A DNA stretch of 64,000 nt from Bacteroidetes bacterium UBA4416 (GTDB lineage Bacteria; Bacteroidota; Bacteroidia; B-17B0; Aurantibacillaceae). Shown in pieces: positions 42,499 to 51,193 of the stretch (position 1 is the first letter of the stretch; every line of letters starts with the position of its first letter). The DNA lies in the NCBI GenBank assembly GCA_002390745.1, contig DGQK01000051.1, forward strand, positions 62,001 to 126,000, read 5' to 3'. The notes beneath the pieces are model-generated. The model worked only from the letters and a program-made list of their open reading frames with translations. It was not told where the DNA came from and did no database searches. The translations under genes and the position numbers were made by a program.

Positions 42499-43479
42499 AT
42501 GAAACTCCTGACACCTATCCTCTGCCTGTTTTTTTTATGTCTTTCTGCTACAGCCGGAGCCTGTGACATCTGCGGGAACTTTATGGGCCTGACGCCCTAT
42601 AACAACCGCAACAGCATCAGCCTGCTGCACCGCTACCGCGTGTTCAACGGTTACCGGAGCTACCAGGAAGAAAGCCGCTTTTTTCCACCATCGGCCTACC
42701 GCACAACGCATCTCCAGCACGATTCTATTCCCGAAACCCTGAAACTCCATTCCAGCAAGGATTTTGAGTCTTACAAGATCTTTGAGCTGAGGTTTAAATA
42801 TTTTGTGCACAAGCGCGTCGAGCTGAATGTATTCGCTCCCTTGCTCGACAACAAATCCAAAACCAATGAGGTCTATGAACACCATACCGGTTTCGGAGAC
42901 ATTTCCCTCAATGTCGGTTTTCATGCAATCATACCGGATGAAGAACGTGACGTAAAGCACAAACTCGTTGTAGGGGCAGGCATTAAGCTCCCTACAGGAA
43001 ATTATTATGCCCACAATGCACAGAGCCAGCGCCTGCCTTTCGAAATGCAACCCGGTACAGGCAGCACAGATGGATTTGTATATGTAAATTATATTCTCAT
43101 GTACCGGAAAGTCGGCTTCAACATCAACGGGAATTTTAAGCTGAACGGGCAGAACCGCTACAAAGAAAGGGTGGGGAACAGCACTACCGACTTCATATCG
43201 GTATTTTGCAAGGCAAAGCTCGGCAATGTGTTTCTGTATCCTTCCCTGCAAGCCAATTATGAATATACCAAAGGGATTTATGTAAAAAACACCGTACAGC
43301 CATCTACCCTGGTGAATGTCCTGATGCTTGGCCCCGGGCTTGATGTTTACTACAAGTCCTTCTCCCTGAATGCTGCCTGGCAGTTTACCGCCCGGGAGCG
43401 CGTACTACCCGGCGATCTGCAAAGTGCAGGGCGCCTGAGCCTCGGCCTGAATTATAATTTCGGAGGAAAAGAGAAATAG
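42499..43479 (+). CDS. Outer-membrane transporter-like protein with CDICG motif
   Basis: 326 aa. Signal peptide MKLLTPILCLFFLCLSATAGA, then a mature N terminus ACDICGNFMGLTPYNNRNS. The rest is a beta-barrel pattern (ISLLHRYRVFNGY, LNVFAPLLDNKSK, FGDISLNVGFHAI, KLVVGAGIKLPTGNYY) ending in LSLGLNYNFGGKEK. Such proteins are often annotated as 'transporter' and lie next to MbnP genes. CxxC at the mature N terminus suggests metal or redox chemistry. It starts 68 bases after the MbnP gene and is likely in the same unit. Confidence 0.78.
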   Translation: MKLLTPILCLFFLCLSATAGACDICGNFMGLTPYNNRNSISLLHRYRVFNGYRSYQEESRFFPPSAYRTTHLQHDSIPETLKLHSSKDFESYKIFELRFKYFVHKRVELNVFAPLLDNKSKTNEVYEHHTGFGDISLNVGFHAIIPDEERDVKHKLVVGAGIKLPTGNYYAHNAQSQRLPFEMQPGTGSTDGFVYVNYILMYRKVGFNINGNFKLNGQNRYKERVGNSTTDFISVFCKAKLGNVFLYPSLQANYEYTKGIYVKNTVQPSTLVNVLMLGPGLDVYYKSFSLNAAWQFTARERVLPGDLQSAGRLSLGLNYNFGGKEK

Positions 43480-43518
43480 GATTAATATGGTTTGCACCAA
43501 TTGCGGGTGGAACGATGT

Positions 43519-43575
43519 GTAGCGGAACAATCTCATCATATAAGAAGATTGCTTCGCTACCCTCGCCATGACGTT
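43519..43575. repeat. REP-like palindromic intergenic repeat
   Basis: GTAGCGGAACAATCT (43519) is an inverted copy, with two mismatches, of AGATTGCTTCGCTAC (43546); CCTCGCCATGACG follows. This resembles the widely dispersed palindromic family whose members read like CGTCATTGCGAG...GAAGCAATCT. It lies between the convergent transporter and gldH genes. Confidence 0.65.
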
Positions 43576-43594
43576 TAAAAAAAGTTCAGGTTTC

Positions 43595-44080
43595 TCAATC
43601 AACCTTCTCAACGACCATCCCGAAATCGAGGATCATTGGCAAAGGATCGCTGCGCATACCCTGTTCGAAGGTAAATGTGTATTTGCCGTTTTGAGGGAAG
43701 CGTAAATTTTTCTTGAGAAGAATTTTATTGTCCCACAGGTCGCCGGCGCCATCGCCCTGCCACTCGCCTTTTTTGTTGGCGAGGATGCATTCCAGGGTAT
43801 CGGTCGAGATCTTGCCGTCGGGATACGTTGTTGTCAGGAATAAAAACAGGTTGCTGTATGGATACGCATCGGCATGGCGCACGGTGAGGAACACATTATG
43901 GTATTTGCTATTGTCGTCGATGGTAACATCATACGACAATTTATTGCTGATACGCCAGCCTTCTTCCGGGAGTTTTTTATACTCGCTGAACACGACATTC
44001 TTATTGCAGGAAAAGAACAAGGTGCTTAGCAAGGCCCCGAATAAGAGAATCCATGTATTACGCCTGGTTGTTACCGCCAT
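43595..44080 (-). CDS. gldH: Gliding motility lipoprotein GldH
   Basis: 161 aa. Lipoprotein signal with lipobox LFFSC (Cys near residue 25). Mature part VVFSEYKKLPEEGW and the later YPYSNLFLFLTTTYPDGK, GEWQGDGAGDLWDNKILLKK and YTFTFEQGMR are the recognised GldH pattern. GldH is needed for gliding and normal T9SS function in Flavobacterium johnsoniae. Its start overlaps the end of the PSP1-domain gene by 23 bases, a neighbourhood known from other Bacteroidota. Its presence fits the many T9SS substrates in this window. Confidence 0.88.
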   Translation of the reverse strand: MAVTTRRNTWILLFGALLSTLFFSCNKNVVFSEYKKLPEEGWRISNKLSYDVTIDDNSKYHNVFLTVRHADAYPYSNLFLFLTTTYPDGKISTDTLECILANKKGEWQGDGAGDLWDNKILLKKNLRFPQNGKYTFTFEQGMRSDPLPMILDFGMVVEKVD

Positions 44081-45533
44081 CTTGTTTAGGTTTTGGTTTA
44101 TGCTGTGGTCTTCTGTTTTGATTCTGATGTTGCGGTTTCGGCTGCCCCTGCTGATTCGGGTTTTGCGGCTTTTGCTGCTGACCCTGCGGCTGGTTATGCT
44201 TCGGAGGCTGTTTCAGGTTTTTATTCTGCTGCGGCTGCTGCGGCTTGTTTTGCGGCGCTGCGCCCTGTTTGTTCTGGTTCGGATGAGGCTTGTTGTGCTG
44301 CGGCTTTTTAGGCTGCGCCGTTTGTGCGGTGCCTGTTTGCTCCGCCGCCGGGCCTTTTCCTTTATTGGACGGGCCGGATGAAGCCTGTTTCTTATGCTGG
44401 TTGTTCTTGTTCCGGTTATTCTGTTTCTTATGCTTGTCGAAACGCGTTAAGGAATCCTGCCCGACCACATTCTCATAATCAGGTTTTTTCACTTCCAGCT
44501 CCTTGTAGAGTTTTGCCTCCAGGAGATCAGCAGGCTTTTGTCCTTCGGCATTCATTCGCATGATCTCTTTGGTACGCTCAATGGACAGGGCGTGAAATAC
44601 GTCAGGCTCGCTGGTATACGACCACCAGATGATCCGTTTGAAGATATCAGTTTTCTGGTGAAACGCATAGCCTTTTTCGGTTGCCAGTTTTTTATTATCG
44701 ATCTCAGGGAATTCTTTCAGCGCATCGAGGTAGCTGTCGAGCTCATAGTTCAGGCAGCATTTCAGCTTTCCGCACTGTCCCGCCAGTTTCAGCGGATTTA
44801 ATGACAATTGCTGATAGCGTGCGGCAGAGGTCGTTACCGTTCTGAAATCGTTCAGCCAGGTGGAGCAGCACAATTCCCTGCCGCAGGAGCCGATTGCTCC
44901 CAAACGGGCAGCTTCCTGCCTGGCACCGATCTGGCGCATCTCGATCCGCACCTTGAATTCTTCCGCCAGGACCTTGATCAGTTCCCTGAAATCCACCCGG
45001 CCATTGGCCGTGTAATAGAAAATGGCTTTACTCTTATCTCCCTGGTACTCTACATCGCTGATCTTCATTTGCAGGCCGAGCCTCAGGGCCAGTGTACGCG
45101 CTTTGTACATGGTTTCCACTTCCAGGCTTTGCGCTTCGCGCCACTTGTCGATATCCTGCTGCTTGGCTTTGCGGTAGATCTTACGGATCTCGTCGCTATC
45201 GTAGTTCACATTCTTTTTGCGCATTTGCAGCCTTACCAGTTCGCCGGTAATAGACACTACACCGATATCGTGGCCGGGAGAAGACTCCACCGCCACCACA
45301 TCGCCCACATTGAGCGAGAGGTTATTGACATTCCTGAAAAACTCTTTCCGTGAATTTTTGAAGCGGATCTCCATCACATCGCACACCGCCTGTCCTTCCG
45401 GCAGGCGCATATTGCCCAGCCAGTCGAATACACTCAGCTTATTGCATCCGCTATCCGTTCCGCACGATCCGTTATTATTGCATCCCTTCGGTATCCCCTT
45501 ATCCTGCCCCGTAGAGCAACTTGTACAAGACAT
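44058..45533 (-). CDS. PSP1-domain (RicT/YaaT-like) protein with Gln/Asn/Pro-rich tail
   Basis: 491 aa. A Cys-rich start (MSCTSCSTGQDKG to SGC) is followed by the PSP1 domain: VGDVVAVESSPGHDIGVV, then RVEFRELIK-like VDFRELIKVLAEEFKVRIEM, RLGAIGSCGRELCC and CGKLKCCLNYELDSY. These Cys pairs match the iron-sulfur ligands of RicT/YaaT proteins, which help control RNA turnover in Bacillus. From about residue 365 on, the chain is low-complexity Gln/Asn/Lys/Pro (GQQQKPQNPNQQGQPK), probably disordered. Translationally coupled to gldH. Confidence 0.9.
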   Translation of the reverse strand: MSCTSCSTGQDKGIPKGCNNNGSCGTDSGCNKLSVFDWLGNMRLPEGQAVCDVMEIRFKNSRKEFFRNVNNLSLNVGDVVAVESSPGHDIGVVSITGELVRLQMRKKNVNYDSDEIRKIYRKAKQQDIDKWREAQSLEVETMYKARTLALRLGLQMKISDVEYQGDKSKAIFYYTANGRVDFRELIKVLAEEFKVRIEMRQIGARQEAARLGAIGSCGRELCCSTWLNDFRTVTTSAARYQQLSLNPLKLAGQCGKLKCCLNYELDSYLDALKEFPEIDNKKLATEKGYAFHQKTDIFKRIIWWSYTSEPDVFHALSIERTKEIMRMNAEGQKPADLLEAKLYKELEVKKPDYENVVGQDSLTRFDKHKKQNNRNKNNQHKKQASSGPSNKGKGPAAEQTGTAQTAQPKKPQHNKPHPNQNKQGAAPQNKPQQPQQNKNLKQPPKHNQPQGQQQKPQNPNQQGQPKPQHQNQNRRPQHKPKPKQDGGNNQA

Positions 45534-45721
45534 ATTCTGTTGTATATTTTATGGCCTGCACCCCATATTTCCATGAGCCGGCCGACGCTGTTAAACAATT
45601 ATCTCTAACCCTTCGAAAAGAGTTGCATAAATATACTTAATTTTACAGGAATAATCCGGACAAATTGTAACATTTATAAAAGACAGGCAGTGAAAGCCTT
45701 CTTATTAATACTCAGACTATT

Positions 45722-46471
45722 ATGATCGCATTGATTACAGGCGCTACAGCAGGGATAGGCAAGGCCACCGCACAGGAATTTGCCTCCAAAGGCTATAACC
45801 TCATTATTACAGGAAGAAGGGAAGAGCGGCTGGACGCCCTGAAATGGGAGCTCGAGAGCAGCTATAACGTCCGGGTGCTTGGGCTGTGTTTCGACATCCG
45901 CAGGGAGCAGGACGTAAAACAGGCCATAGAAGGCTTGCCGGAAGAGTTTAAAGCCATTGATGTGCTGGTGAACAACGCCGGGCTCGCGGCCGGGCTGGCG
46001 CCCATCCAGGAAGGGCAGATCGGGCATTGGGAGCGGATGATCGATACCAACATCAAAGGCCTGCTGTACATCACCAGGTACGTTTGCAACCTGATGGTGC
46101 CGCGTAAGAAAGGCCATATTATCAATGTGGGTTCTATTGCCGGGAAGGAAGTGTACGCCAATGGAAATGTGTATTGCGCCACCAAGCATGCTGTGGATGC
46201 CCTCAACAAAGGCATGCGGATCGATCTGCTGCCACATCACATCCGGGTATCGGCTGTCCACCCGGGCATGGTGGAAACAGAGTTCAGCATCGTGCGTTAC
46301 GATGGCGATGAGGAGCGTGCCAAAAAAGTATACGAAGGCCTTGTGCCCCTGAGAGCGGAAGATATAGCCGAAACCATTTACTGGATGGCTTCGCGCCCGG
46401 CGCACGTCAACATCAGCGATGTGATCATCACGCCAACCGTGCAGGCCAATGCAACAACGGTGTTGAGGTAG
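45722..46471 (+). CDS. Short-chain dehydrogenase/reductase
   Basis: 249 aa classical SDR: TGATAGIGKATA (NAD(P) glycine motif near residue 6), LVNNAGLA, INVGSIAG with catalytic Ser and YCATKHAVD (Y-x3-K). ITGRREERLD with Arg after the second strand favours NADP(H). It most resembles YdfG-type 3-hydroxy acid dehydrogenases (AVHPGMVETEFS, IAETIYWMASRP). Stands alone between the PSP1 gene (divergent) and the convergent glutathione peroxidase. Confidence 0.92.
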   Translation: MIALITGATAGIGKATAQEFASKGYNLIITGRREERLDALKWELESSYNVRVLGLCFDIRREQDVKQAIEGLPEEFKAIDVLVNNAGLAAGLAPIQEGQIGHWERMIDTNIKGLLYITRYVCNLMVPRKKGHIINVGSIAGKEVYANGNVYCATKHAVDALNKGMRIDLLPHHIRVSAVHPGMVETEFSIVRYDGDEERAKKVYEGLVPLRAEDIAETIYWMASRPAHVNISDVIITPTVQANATTVLR

Positions 46472-46508
46472 TTGTAGCTACAAGATAATATTTATGGGTT
46501 TTGGCGGC

Positions 46509-47075
46509 TTACTGTCGTTTGCCTTCGATCCAATCCACGATCCGCTTGCAGTCGGGCTTTTTGTAGGAAGCTACGTGGCCTACCAGGAAGCCGTTCTCGT
46601 CGATCAGGTATTTCTGGAAATTCCATTTTACGGAGCTGCTTTCCACTCCATTCAGCGTTTTTGACGTCAGCCATTTATAAACCGGGGCGGCGTTATCGCC
46701 TTTCACGTCTACTTTTTCCATCATCGGAAAGTTCACGCCATAATTACGGGTGCAAAAGGTTTTGATCTCCTCGGAAGTGCCGGGATCCTGGCTGGCAAAC
46801 TGGTTGCAGGGAAATCCCACCACCACAAAATTTTTATCCTTATACTTCTCATAGAGCGCCTGCAGCTGCTCAAACTGTGGAGTAAAGCCACACTTGCTGG
46901 CCGTGTTCACCACCAGGATCTTCTTGCCTTTTAATGCTGAAAAGTCAAATTCCTGGCCTTCGAGTGTGTTGACCCTGAACGTATGTATGCTGGAAGTCGG
47001 GGTTCCTTTCTTCTTAAAAAACGAAGAAAAGACGAAAGAACAAGAGATGAGGGCGGCAAAGAGAGCGGATTTCAT
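46509..47075 (-). CDS. Glutathione peroxidase-like thiol peroxidase
   Basis: 188 aa. The N terminus MKSALFAALISCSFVFSS looks like a signal sequence. Catalytic residues of the GPx family are present: NTASKCGFTPQFEQL (peroxidatic Cys), GFPCNQFASQDPGT (resolving-type Cys and Gln) and VKWNFQKYLID (Trp, Asn). Reduces hydrogen or lipid peroxides, probably with thioredoxin, outside the cytoplasm. Two palindromes lie upstream and may control it. Confidence 0.92.
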   Translation of the reverse strand: MKSALFAALISCSFVFSSFFKKKGTPTSSIHTFRVNTLEGQEFDFSALKGKKILVVNTASKCGFTPQFEQLQALYEKYKDKNFVVVGFPCNQFASQDPGTSEEIKTFCTRNYGVNFPMMEKVDVKGDNAAPVYKWLTSKTLNGVESSSVKWNFQKYLIDENGFLVGHVASYKKPDCKRIVDWIEGKRQ

Positions 47076-47094
47076 AACAGCTGGTTTAATCTGA

Positions 47095-47114
47095 TTCTTA
47101 TGTAATAATAAGAA
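47095..47114. promoter_or_regulatory. Palindrome upstream of the glutathione peroxidase gene
   Basis: TTCTTAT-N6-ATAAGAA, 19 bases from the peroxidase start codon, is operator-like. A second inverted repeat, AAAGAAA-TCTG-TTTCTTT, lies at 47143-47160. The AT-rich layout could suit a peroxide or metal sensor, which is inference only. Confidence 0.4.
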
Positions 47115-47180
47115 AAATTCCGCGCTTCCGCTAGTTCATTTCAAAGAAATCTGTTTCTTTCGGATATAGCTGGCACCGGC

Positions 47181-47210
47181 TTTGAAAGGATGATTTTTCT
47201 GCTAAGTTTG
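47181..47210 (+). promoter_or_regulatory. Candidate distal promoter of the giant adhesin at 47365
   Basis: TTTG (47181-47184), 18 bases, TAAGTTTG (47203-47210): both Bacteroidota elements match exactly. The leader would be about 150 bases. Confidence 0.65.
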
Positions 47211-47309
47211 ACTTGCTGAAAGACCCCATTGGTTTAAATAAATAGGTGAAAACAGGAGATCAGGCGAAGTATTATCTGATTTTTAACGTTTTAATAAGAT
47301 AAAATTTAT

Positions 47310-47317
47310 TAAGTTTG
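47310..47317 (+). promoter_or_regulatory. Second -7 box of the giant adhesin at 47365
   Basis: TAAGTTTG, identical to the box 107 bases upstream, 47 bases before the ATG; its -33 region is only a T-run. Two promoters in series are possible. Confidence 0.45.
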
Positions 47318-47364
47318 AAATTCATTATAACTTACACGAAACCCGTTAACCCCGTTCTACTATC

Positions 47365-50300
47365 ATGAAGAAAATTTATTTTGTCATTTTAGGGATCCTG
47401 TTTTCTATTTCAGGAATCAATGCCCAAACGATTTACACAACCGCTCAAAGCTACGATCAGTTGAAAAAAGCGGGTAAGCTTGATCCCAAAATGCATTACG
47501 AGATCCTGCCTGCCAATGCGAATACGGCTCCTGCCGCCGCACCTGTAAGCAGGGCACACACAGGAACAAATCCTTCCACGGCTACCGGCAACTGCCAGTG
47601 CCTGATGCCAGTTGACCCTACGTTCTCGGTGGTGCCGATCACCTCCGGAACAGCGCCTGATTACAGGAATGATGACGGCTCGACGGCGGTTATTCCTTTG
47701 GGCTTTAACTTCTGTTTCTATGGAACAACCTACAATAGCTGTTATATAAACAACAACGGTAACATTTCTTTCGGCAGCCCCTATGCGACCTTTAGCTCCA
47801 ATTCTTTTCCGGATCCAAGTTTCGTGATGATCGCTCCTTTCTGGGGTGACGTCGATACGAGGAATACCCTCAGCGGCTTGCCGTATTTCAAAAAAACGGC
47901 AACGGCTCTGATCGTGAAATGGGACCATGTAGGTTACTATAGCAGCCAGGCCGATAAGGTAAACGATTTCCAGCTCATCATTACCGACGGCTCCGATCCT
48001 ATATTGCCAAATGGCAACAACGTGGCATTCTGCTACGGCGATATGCAATGGACAACCGGCTCTGCCTCCGGTGGGACCAATGGTTTCGGCGGCACGCCGG
48101 CCACCGTTGGGGTGAACAAAGGTGACGGGACCAATTTTGTGCAGATCGGCCGTTTTGATAAGGCAGGGATCTCCTACGATGGCCCTTACGGCGCCAACGA
48201 CGGCGTTTCTTTTCTTGATAATAAATCCTACTATTTCAACACCTGCGGCACCAATAACAACCTGCCTCCGATTGTGCAGGATGCAACGGGCGGCGGTTCA
48301 GCCTGTGGCGATACCATCCGCATCTGTGCCCTGGGCGACACGCTCGTGTATACCACCAGCTTCCTGGCACCGGAAAACAATCAAACGGTGACCGTAACAG
48401 CCAGCGCACCAACCCTGGGCGGAAGCTTCCAGCCTTTAGGCATTACGAATACAACCGGCGGTATTACCACCTATGCCTGGCGGGTTGTGGCCACGTCGAC
48501 AGTAACCGGCGTACATACCGTGGTGATCACAGGAACCGACAACGGAAACCCTCCGTTATCGTCATCGGCCATCTACTACATCAAGATCCAGAATATTGCG
48601 GTACCACAGCCTACCTTAAGCCTTTCGCCGGCAACGGGCTCGGTGTGCGCTACTCCGGGAGCGACCATAACGCTTACCAACTGCTCCGCCTACGATAATG
48701 TATACTGGAGCAATGGTTCCGGCGGCTGTTCAACGATCGCGAATACCTCAGGCATCTTTTATGTAACGGTAAATAAAATGGGCTGTTACAAATCATCTTC
48801 CGATACCATTAATGTGTTTCCGAACCCGGTGCCGGTTGTTGCAGGGCCGCTCAACTATTGCAGCCCTCTCACCAGTACAACGCTTTCTTTAAATCCGCCG
48901 CTTCCGGGCAATGCGCCTTACACGACTTATACCTGGACTCCCGGTGCGATCAACACACCTACAGCATCTTTAACAGGAACGGGAACAGGCACCTCTTATA
49001 CAGTGAGGGTCACCGATGCCAACGGTTGTACCGGCGCTACCAGCTTTACGGTGTCGTCTTCCGCTCCGTCGGTATCCATTACAGCCAATCCTTTATCGGT
49101 GTGCGGTGCAGGAACAACTACCCTCAATGCCACAGTTTTGGCGGGAGCGACCTACACCTGGTCTAACGGATCTATCGGGCCTATGACGACGGTGACTACC
49201 GGCGGGGTATATACCGTATCGGTAACGGCCAGCGGTGGCTGCGTTACCAGCAAAACTATAAACGTCAATGTATCGCCGACCCCTACGGTGGTGATTACGC
49301 CATCTCTGAGCCTTTGTGCGGGCGGAACCGGTACCCTGGGTGTGGTTTCCATTGCACCGACGGGGCCTTATACGTACACCTGGAGCACCGGAGCGCATAC
49401 GCCAAGCATCACTGCAAATGCTTCGGGCACTATTTCACTGGTAGTTACCAATACTGTATCAGGCTGTAAGAGCGATACCTCGAACATCGCTACGGTAAGC
49501 ACGACTTCCAACCCGGTGCCTTCCATTATCATTTCAGGGCCATTCAACTATTGCCCGCCTTCCACAAATACGATCCTGAACATCCTGCCTCCGGTAGCAG
49601 GCATGCCGGCTTACGCCAGCTATTCCTGGACACCGGGCTCTATTACGACCAACTCGGCAACGCTTACGGGGCCTACGAACTACACGGTAGTAGTAACCGA
49701 CGTGAACGGTTGTGTGGCGCAGCAGTCTTTCGCTGTTTCCAATACCACGCCTACGCTTGGTATTACGGCCAACCCGATCTCTATCTGCGGAACCTCTTCT
49801 TCCACGCTGGTTCCATCTATTTTGGGCGCCAGCAGCTACAGCTGGTCGAATGGGGCAACAACCGAAACAACAACGGTAAGCTCTACGGGAGTATATTCCC
49901 TGACAGTGAATGCCAACAACTGTGTGACTTCAGCAAGCATTAACGTAACCATCAGCCCTTCTCCTACCATTACGATCCCTGCAAACCTCGCGGTTTGTGC
50001 GGGTGCGGCGGCAACGGTCACACCAATCACCATCCTGCCTCCGGGCCCGTATACTTATACATGGAGCACAGGAGCGCATACACCTTCCATTACGGTGTCC
50101 AATCCGATGACCGTAACCGTGCAGATCACCAATACCGTTTCAGGTTGCCAGGCAGTTTCCAATGCCTGTGTGATCGTTGCTACCGGGAACCCGGTAGTGG
50201 CCTTTAACAACCCGGTGGTATTTTGTGCGGGCCTTGGCGCCATCCTTACCCCAACGGTAACGGGAGGCACTCCGGTATATTCTTATTCCTGGACACCATC

Positions 50301-51153
50301 CTTCCTCGGTAATGGGGCAACGGCCACTACGGCCAGCTCCGGAACCTATGCCGTTGTGGTAACCGACCAGAACATGTGCCGCGGCACAGGCACGGTGACA
50401 ACCGAAAAATCAAGCCCTTCTGTGATCCTCGGGTCTCCCGACCTGGTCATTTGTCCGGGCGAGTGTTCCGTGATCACGTCGACAGCCGTTACAACCTATC
50501 CTCCGTTTACGTATTCATGGTCTCACAACGGGGCGGATACAGACGATTCGACAAGGGTATGTGCTGCAGGAACGGTGACGCTTACGGCAACAGATTCCAA
50601 AGGCTGCGAAGCTAAAAATGTGATCACCGTGGTGAACGATGTGTCACCGGTGGCCAGCTTTGTTTCTACGCCTCCTTCCCCGGTAGCTCCGGGCCAGACT
50701 ATTACATTTACCAGCACGTCCACACTGTCTACAGGCTCTATCACTTCTACCAGCTGGCTCTTCGGCGACGGTACCGGTGGCAGCGGAACCCCGGTAGACC
50801 ATGCCTATGACGAAACCGGCGTATATTCCATTACCTTAACGGTAACAGGCTCTGCAGGCTGTACCAATACCATAAGCCTGGCTTACAGTGTAGAAGGAGC
50901 CCTCAACATCCCGAATGTGATCACACCGAACGGTGATGGGGTAAACGATTACCTGAAATTCAAAGGGCTGGAAGCTCTGGGCAGCAATAACCTGTCGGTA
51001 TTCAACCGCTGGGGCAAAAAACTGTTTGAGCAGGAAAATTATAAGAACGATTGGAATGGCGGTGGCCATACAGACGGGACCTATTTCTTTATTTTAACGG
51101 TTCCGAATGCGACGCCAAGTACCTATAAAGGGCACTTCCAAATCATACATTAA
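47365..51153 (+). CDS. Giant secreted adhesin with nidogen-like domain, Ig-like repeats, PKD and CHU_C
   Basis: 1262 aa. Signal peptide MKKIYFVILGILFSISGINAQ. Next comes a region resembling a NIDO domain (GFNFCFYGTTYNSCYINNNG, SFVMIAPFWGDVDTR, ALIVKWDHVGYY, FQLIITDGSDP), then a cadherin/Ig-like section. Repeats occur in two near-parallel sets of about 220 residues, each holding NYC-P, TYTWTPG, YTVVVTD and the shared stretch TYTWSTGAHTPSI. A PKD domain (TSWLFGDGTGGSG) and the CHU_C sorting domain (VITPNGDGVNDYL, VFNRWGKKLFEQ, DGTYFFILTV) end the protein. T9SS type B surface protein, probably an adhesin. Confidence 0.9.
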   Translation: MKKIYFVILGILFSISGINAQTIYTTAQSYDQLKKAGKLDPKMHYEILPANANTAPAAAPVSRAHTGTNPSTATGNCQCLMPVDPTFSVVPITSGTAPDYRNDDGSTAVIPLGFNFCFYGTTYNSCYINNNGNISFGSPYATFSSNSFPDPSFVMIAPFWGDVDTRNTLSGLPYFKKTATALIVKWDHVGYYSSQADKVNDFQLIITDGSDPILPNGNNVAFCYGDMQWTTGSASGGTNGFGGTPATVGVNKGDGTNFVQIGRFDKAGISYDGPYGANDGVSFLDNKSYYFNTCGTNNNLPPIVQDATGGGSACGDTIRICALGDTLVYTTSFLAPENNQTVTVTASAPTLGGSFQPLGITNTTGGITTYAWRVVATSTVTGVHTVVITGTDNGNPPLSSSAIYYIKIQNIAVPQPTLSLSPATGSVCATPGATITLTNCSAYDNVYWSNGSGGCSTIANTSGIFYVTVNKMGCYKSSSDTINVFPNPVPVVAGPLNYCSPLTSTTLSLNPPLPGNAPYTTYTWTPGAINTPTASLTGTGTGTSYTVRVTDANGCTGATSFTVSSSAPSVSITANPLSVCGAGTTTLNATVLAGATYTWSNGSIGPMTTVTTGGVYTVSVTASGGCVTSKTINVNVSPTPTVVITPSLSLCAGGTGTLGVVSIAPTGPYTYTWSTGAHTPSITANASGTISLVVTNTVSGCKSDTSNIATVSTTSNPVPSIIISGPFNYCPPSTNTILNILPPVAGMPAYASYSWTPGSITTNSATLTGPTNYTVVVTDVNGCVAQQSFAVSNTTPTLGITANPISICGTSSSTLVPSILGASSYSWSNGATTETTTVSSTGVYSLTVNANNCVTSASINVTISPSPTITIPANLAVCAGAAATVTPITILPPGPYTYTWSTGAHTPSITVSNPMTVTVQITNTVSGCQAVSNACVIVATGNPVVAFNNPVVFCAGLGAILTPTVTGGTPVYSYSWTPSFLGNGATATTASSGTYAVVVTDQNMCRGTGTVTTEKSSPSVILGSPDLVICPGECSVITSTAVTTYPPFTYSWSHNGADTDDSTRVCAAGTVTLTATDSKGCEAKNVITVVNDVSPVASFVSTPPSPVAPGQTITFTSTSTLSTGSITSTSWLFGDGTGGSGTPVDHAYDETGVYSITLTVTGSAGCTNTISLAYSVEGALNIPNVITPNGDGVNDYLKFKGLEALGSNNLSVFNRWGKKLFEQENYKNDWNGGGHTDGTYFFILTVPNATPSTYKGHFQIIH

Positions 51154-51155
51154 AA

Positions 51156-51186
51156 TTGTGATTTCAACTAATTGGGCGTAAATTTG
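51156..51186 (+). promoter_or_regulatory. Promoter of the ccm operon
   Basis: TTG (51156-51158), 20 bases, TAAATTTG (51179-51186), an exact -7 box with the same spacing as the promoter at 40096. The ccmB ATG follows after 7 bases, so the mRNA is probably leaderless or nearly so. Confidence 0.75.
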
Positions 51187-51193
51187 CGACCAC

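Noticed and set aside
44808..45353. 181-codon frame antisense to the PSP1 gene
   Set aside because: No motif; the opposite strand carries the conserved PSP1 domain.
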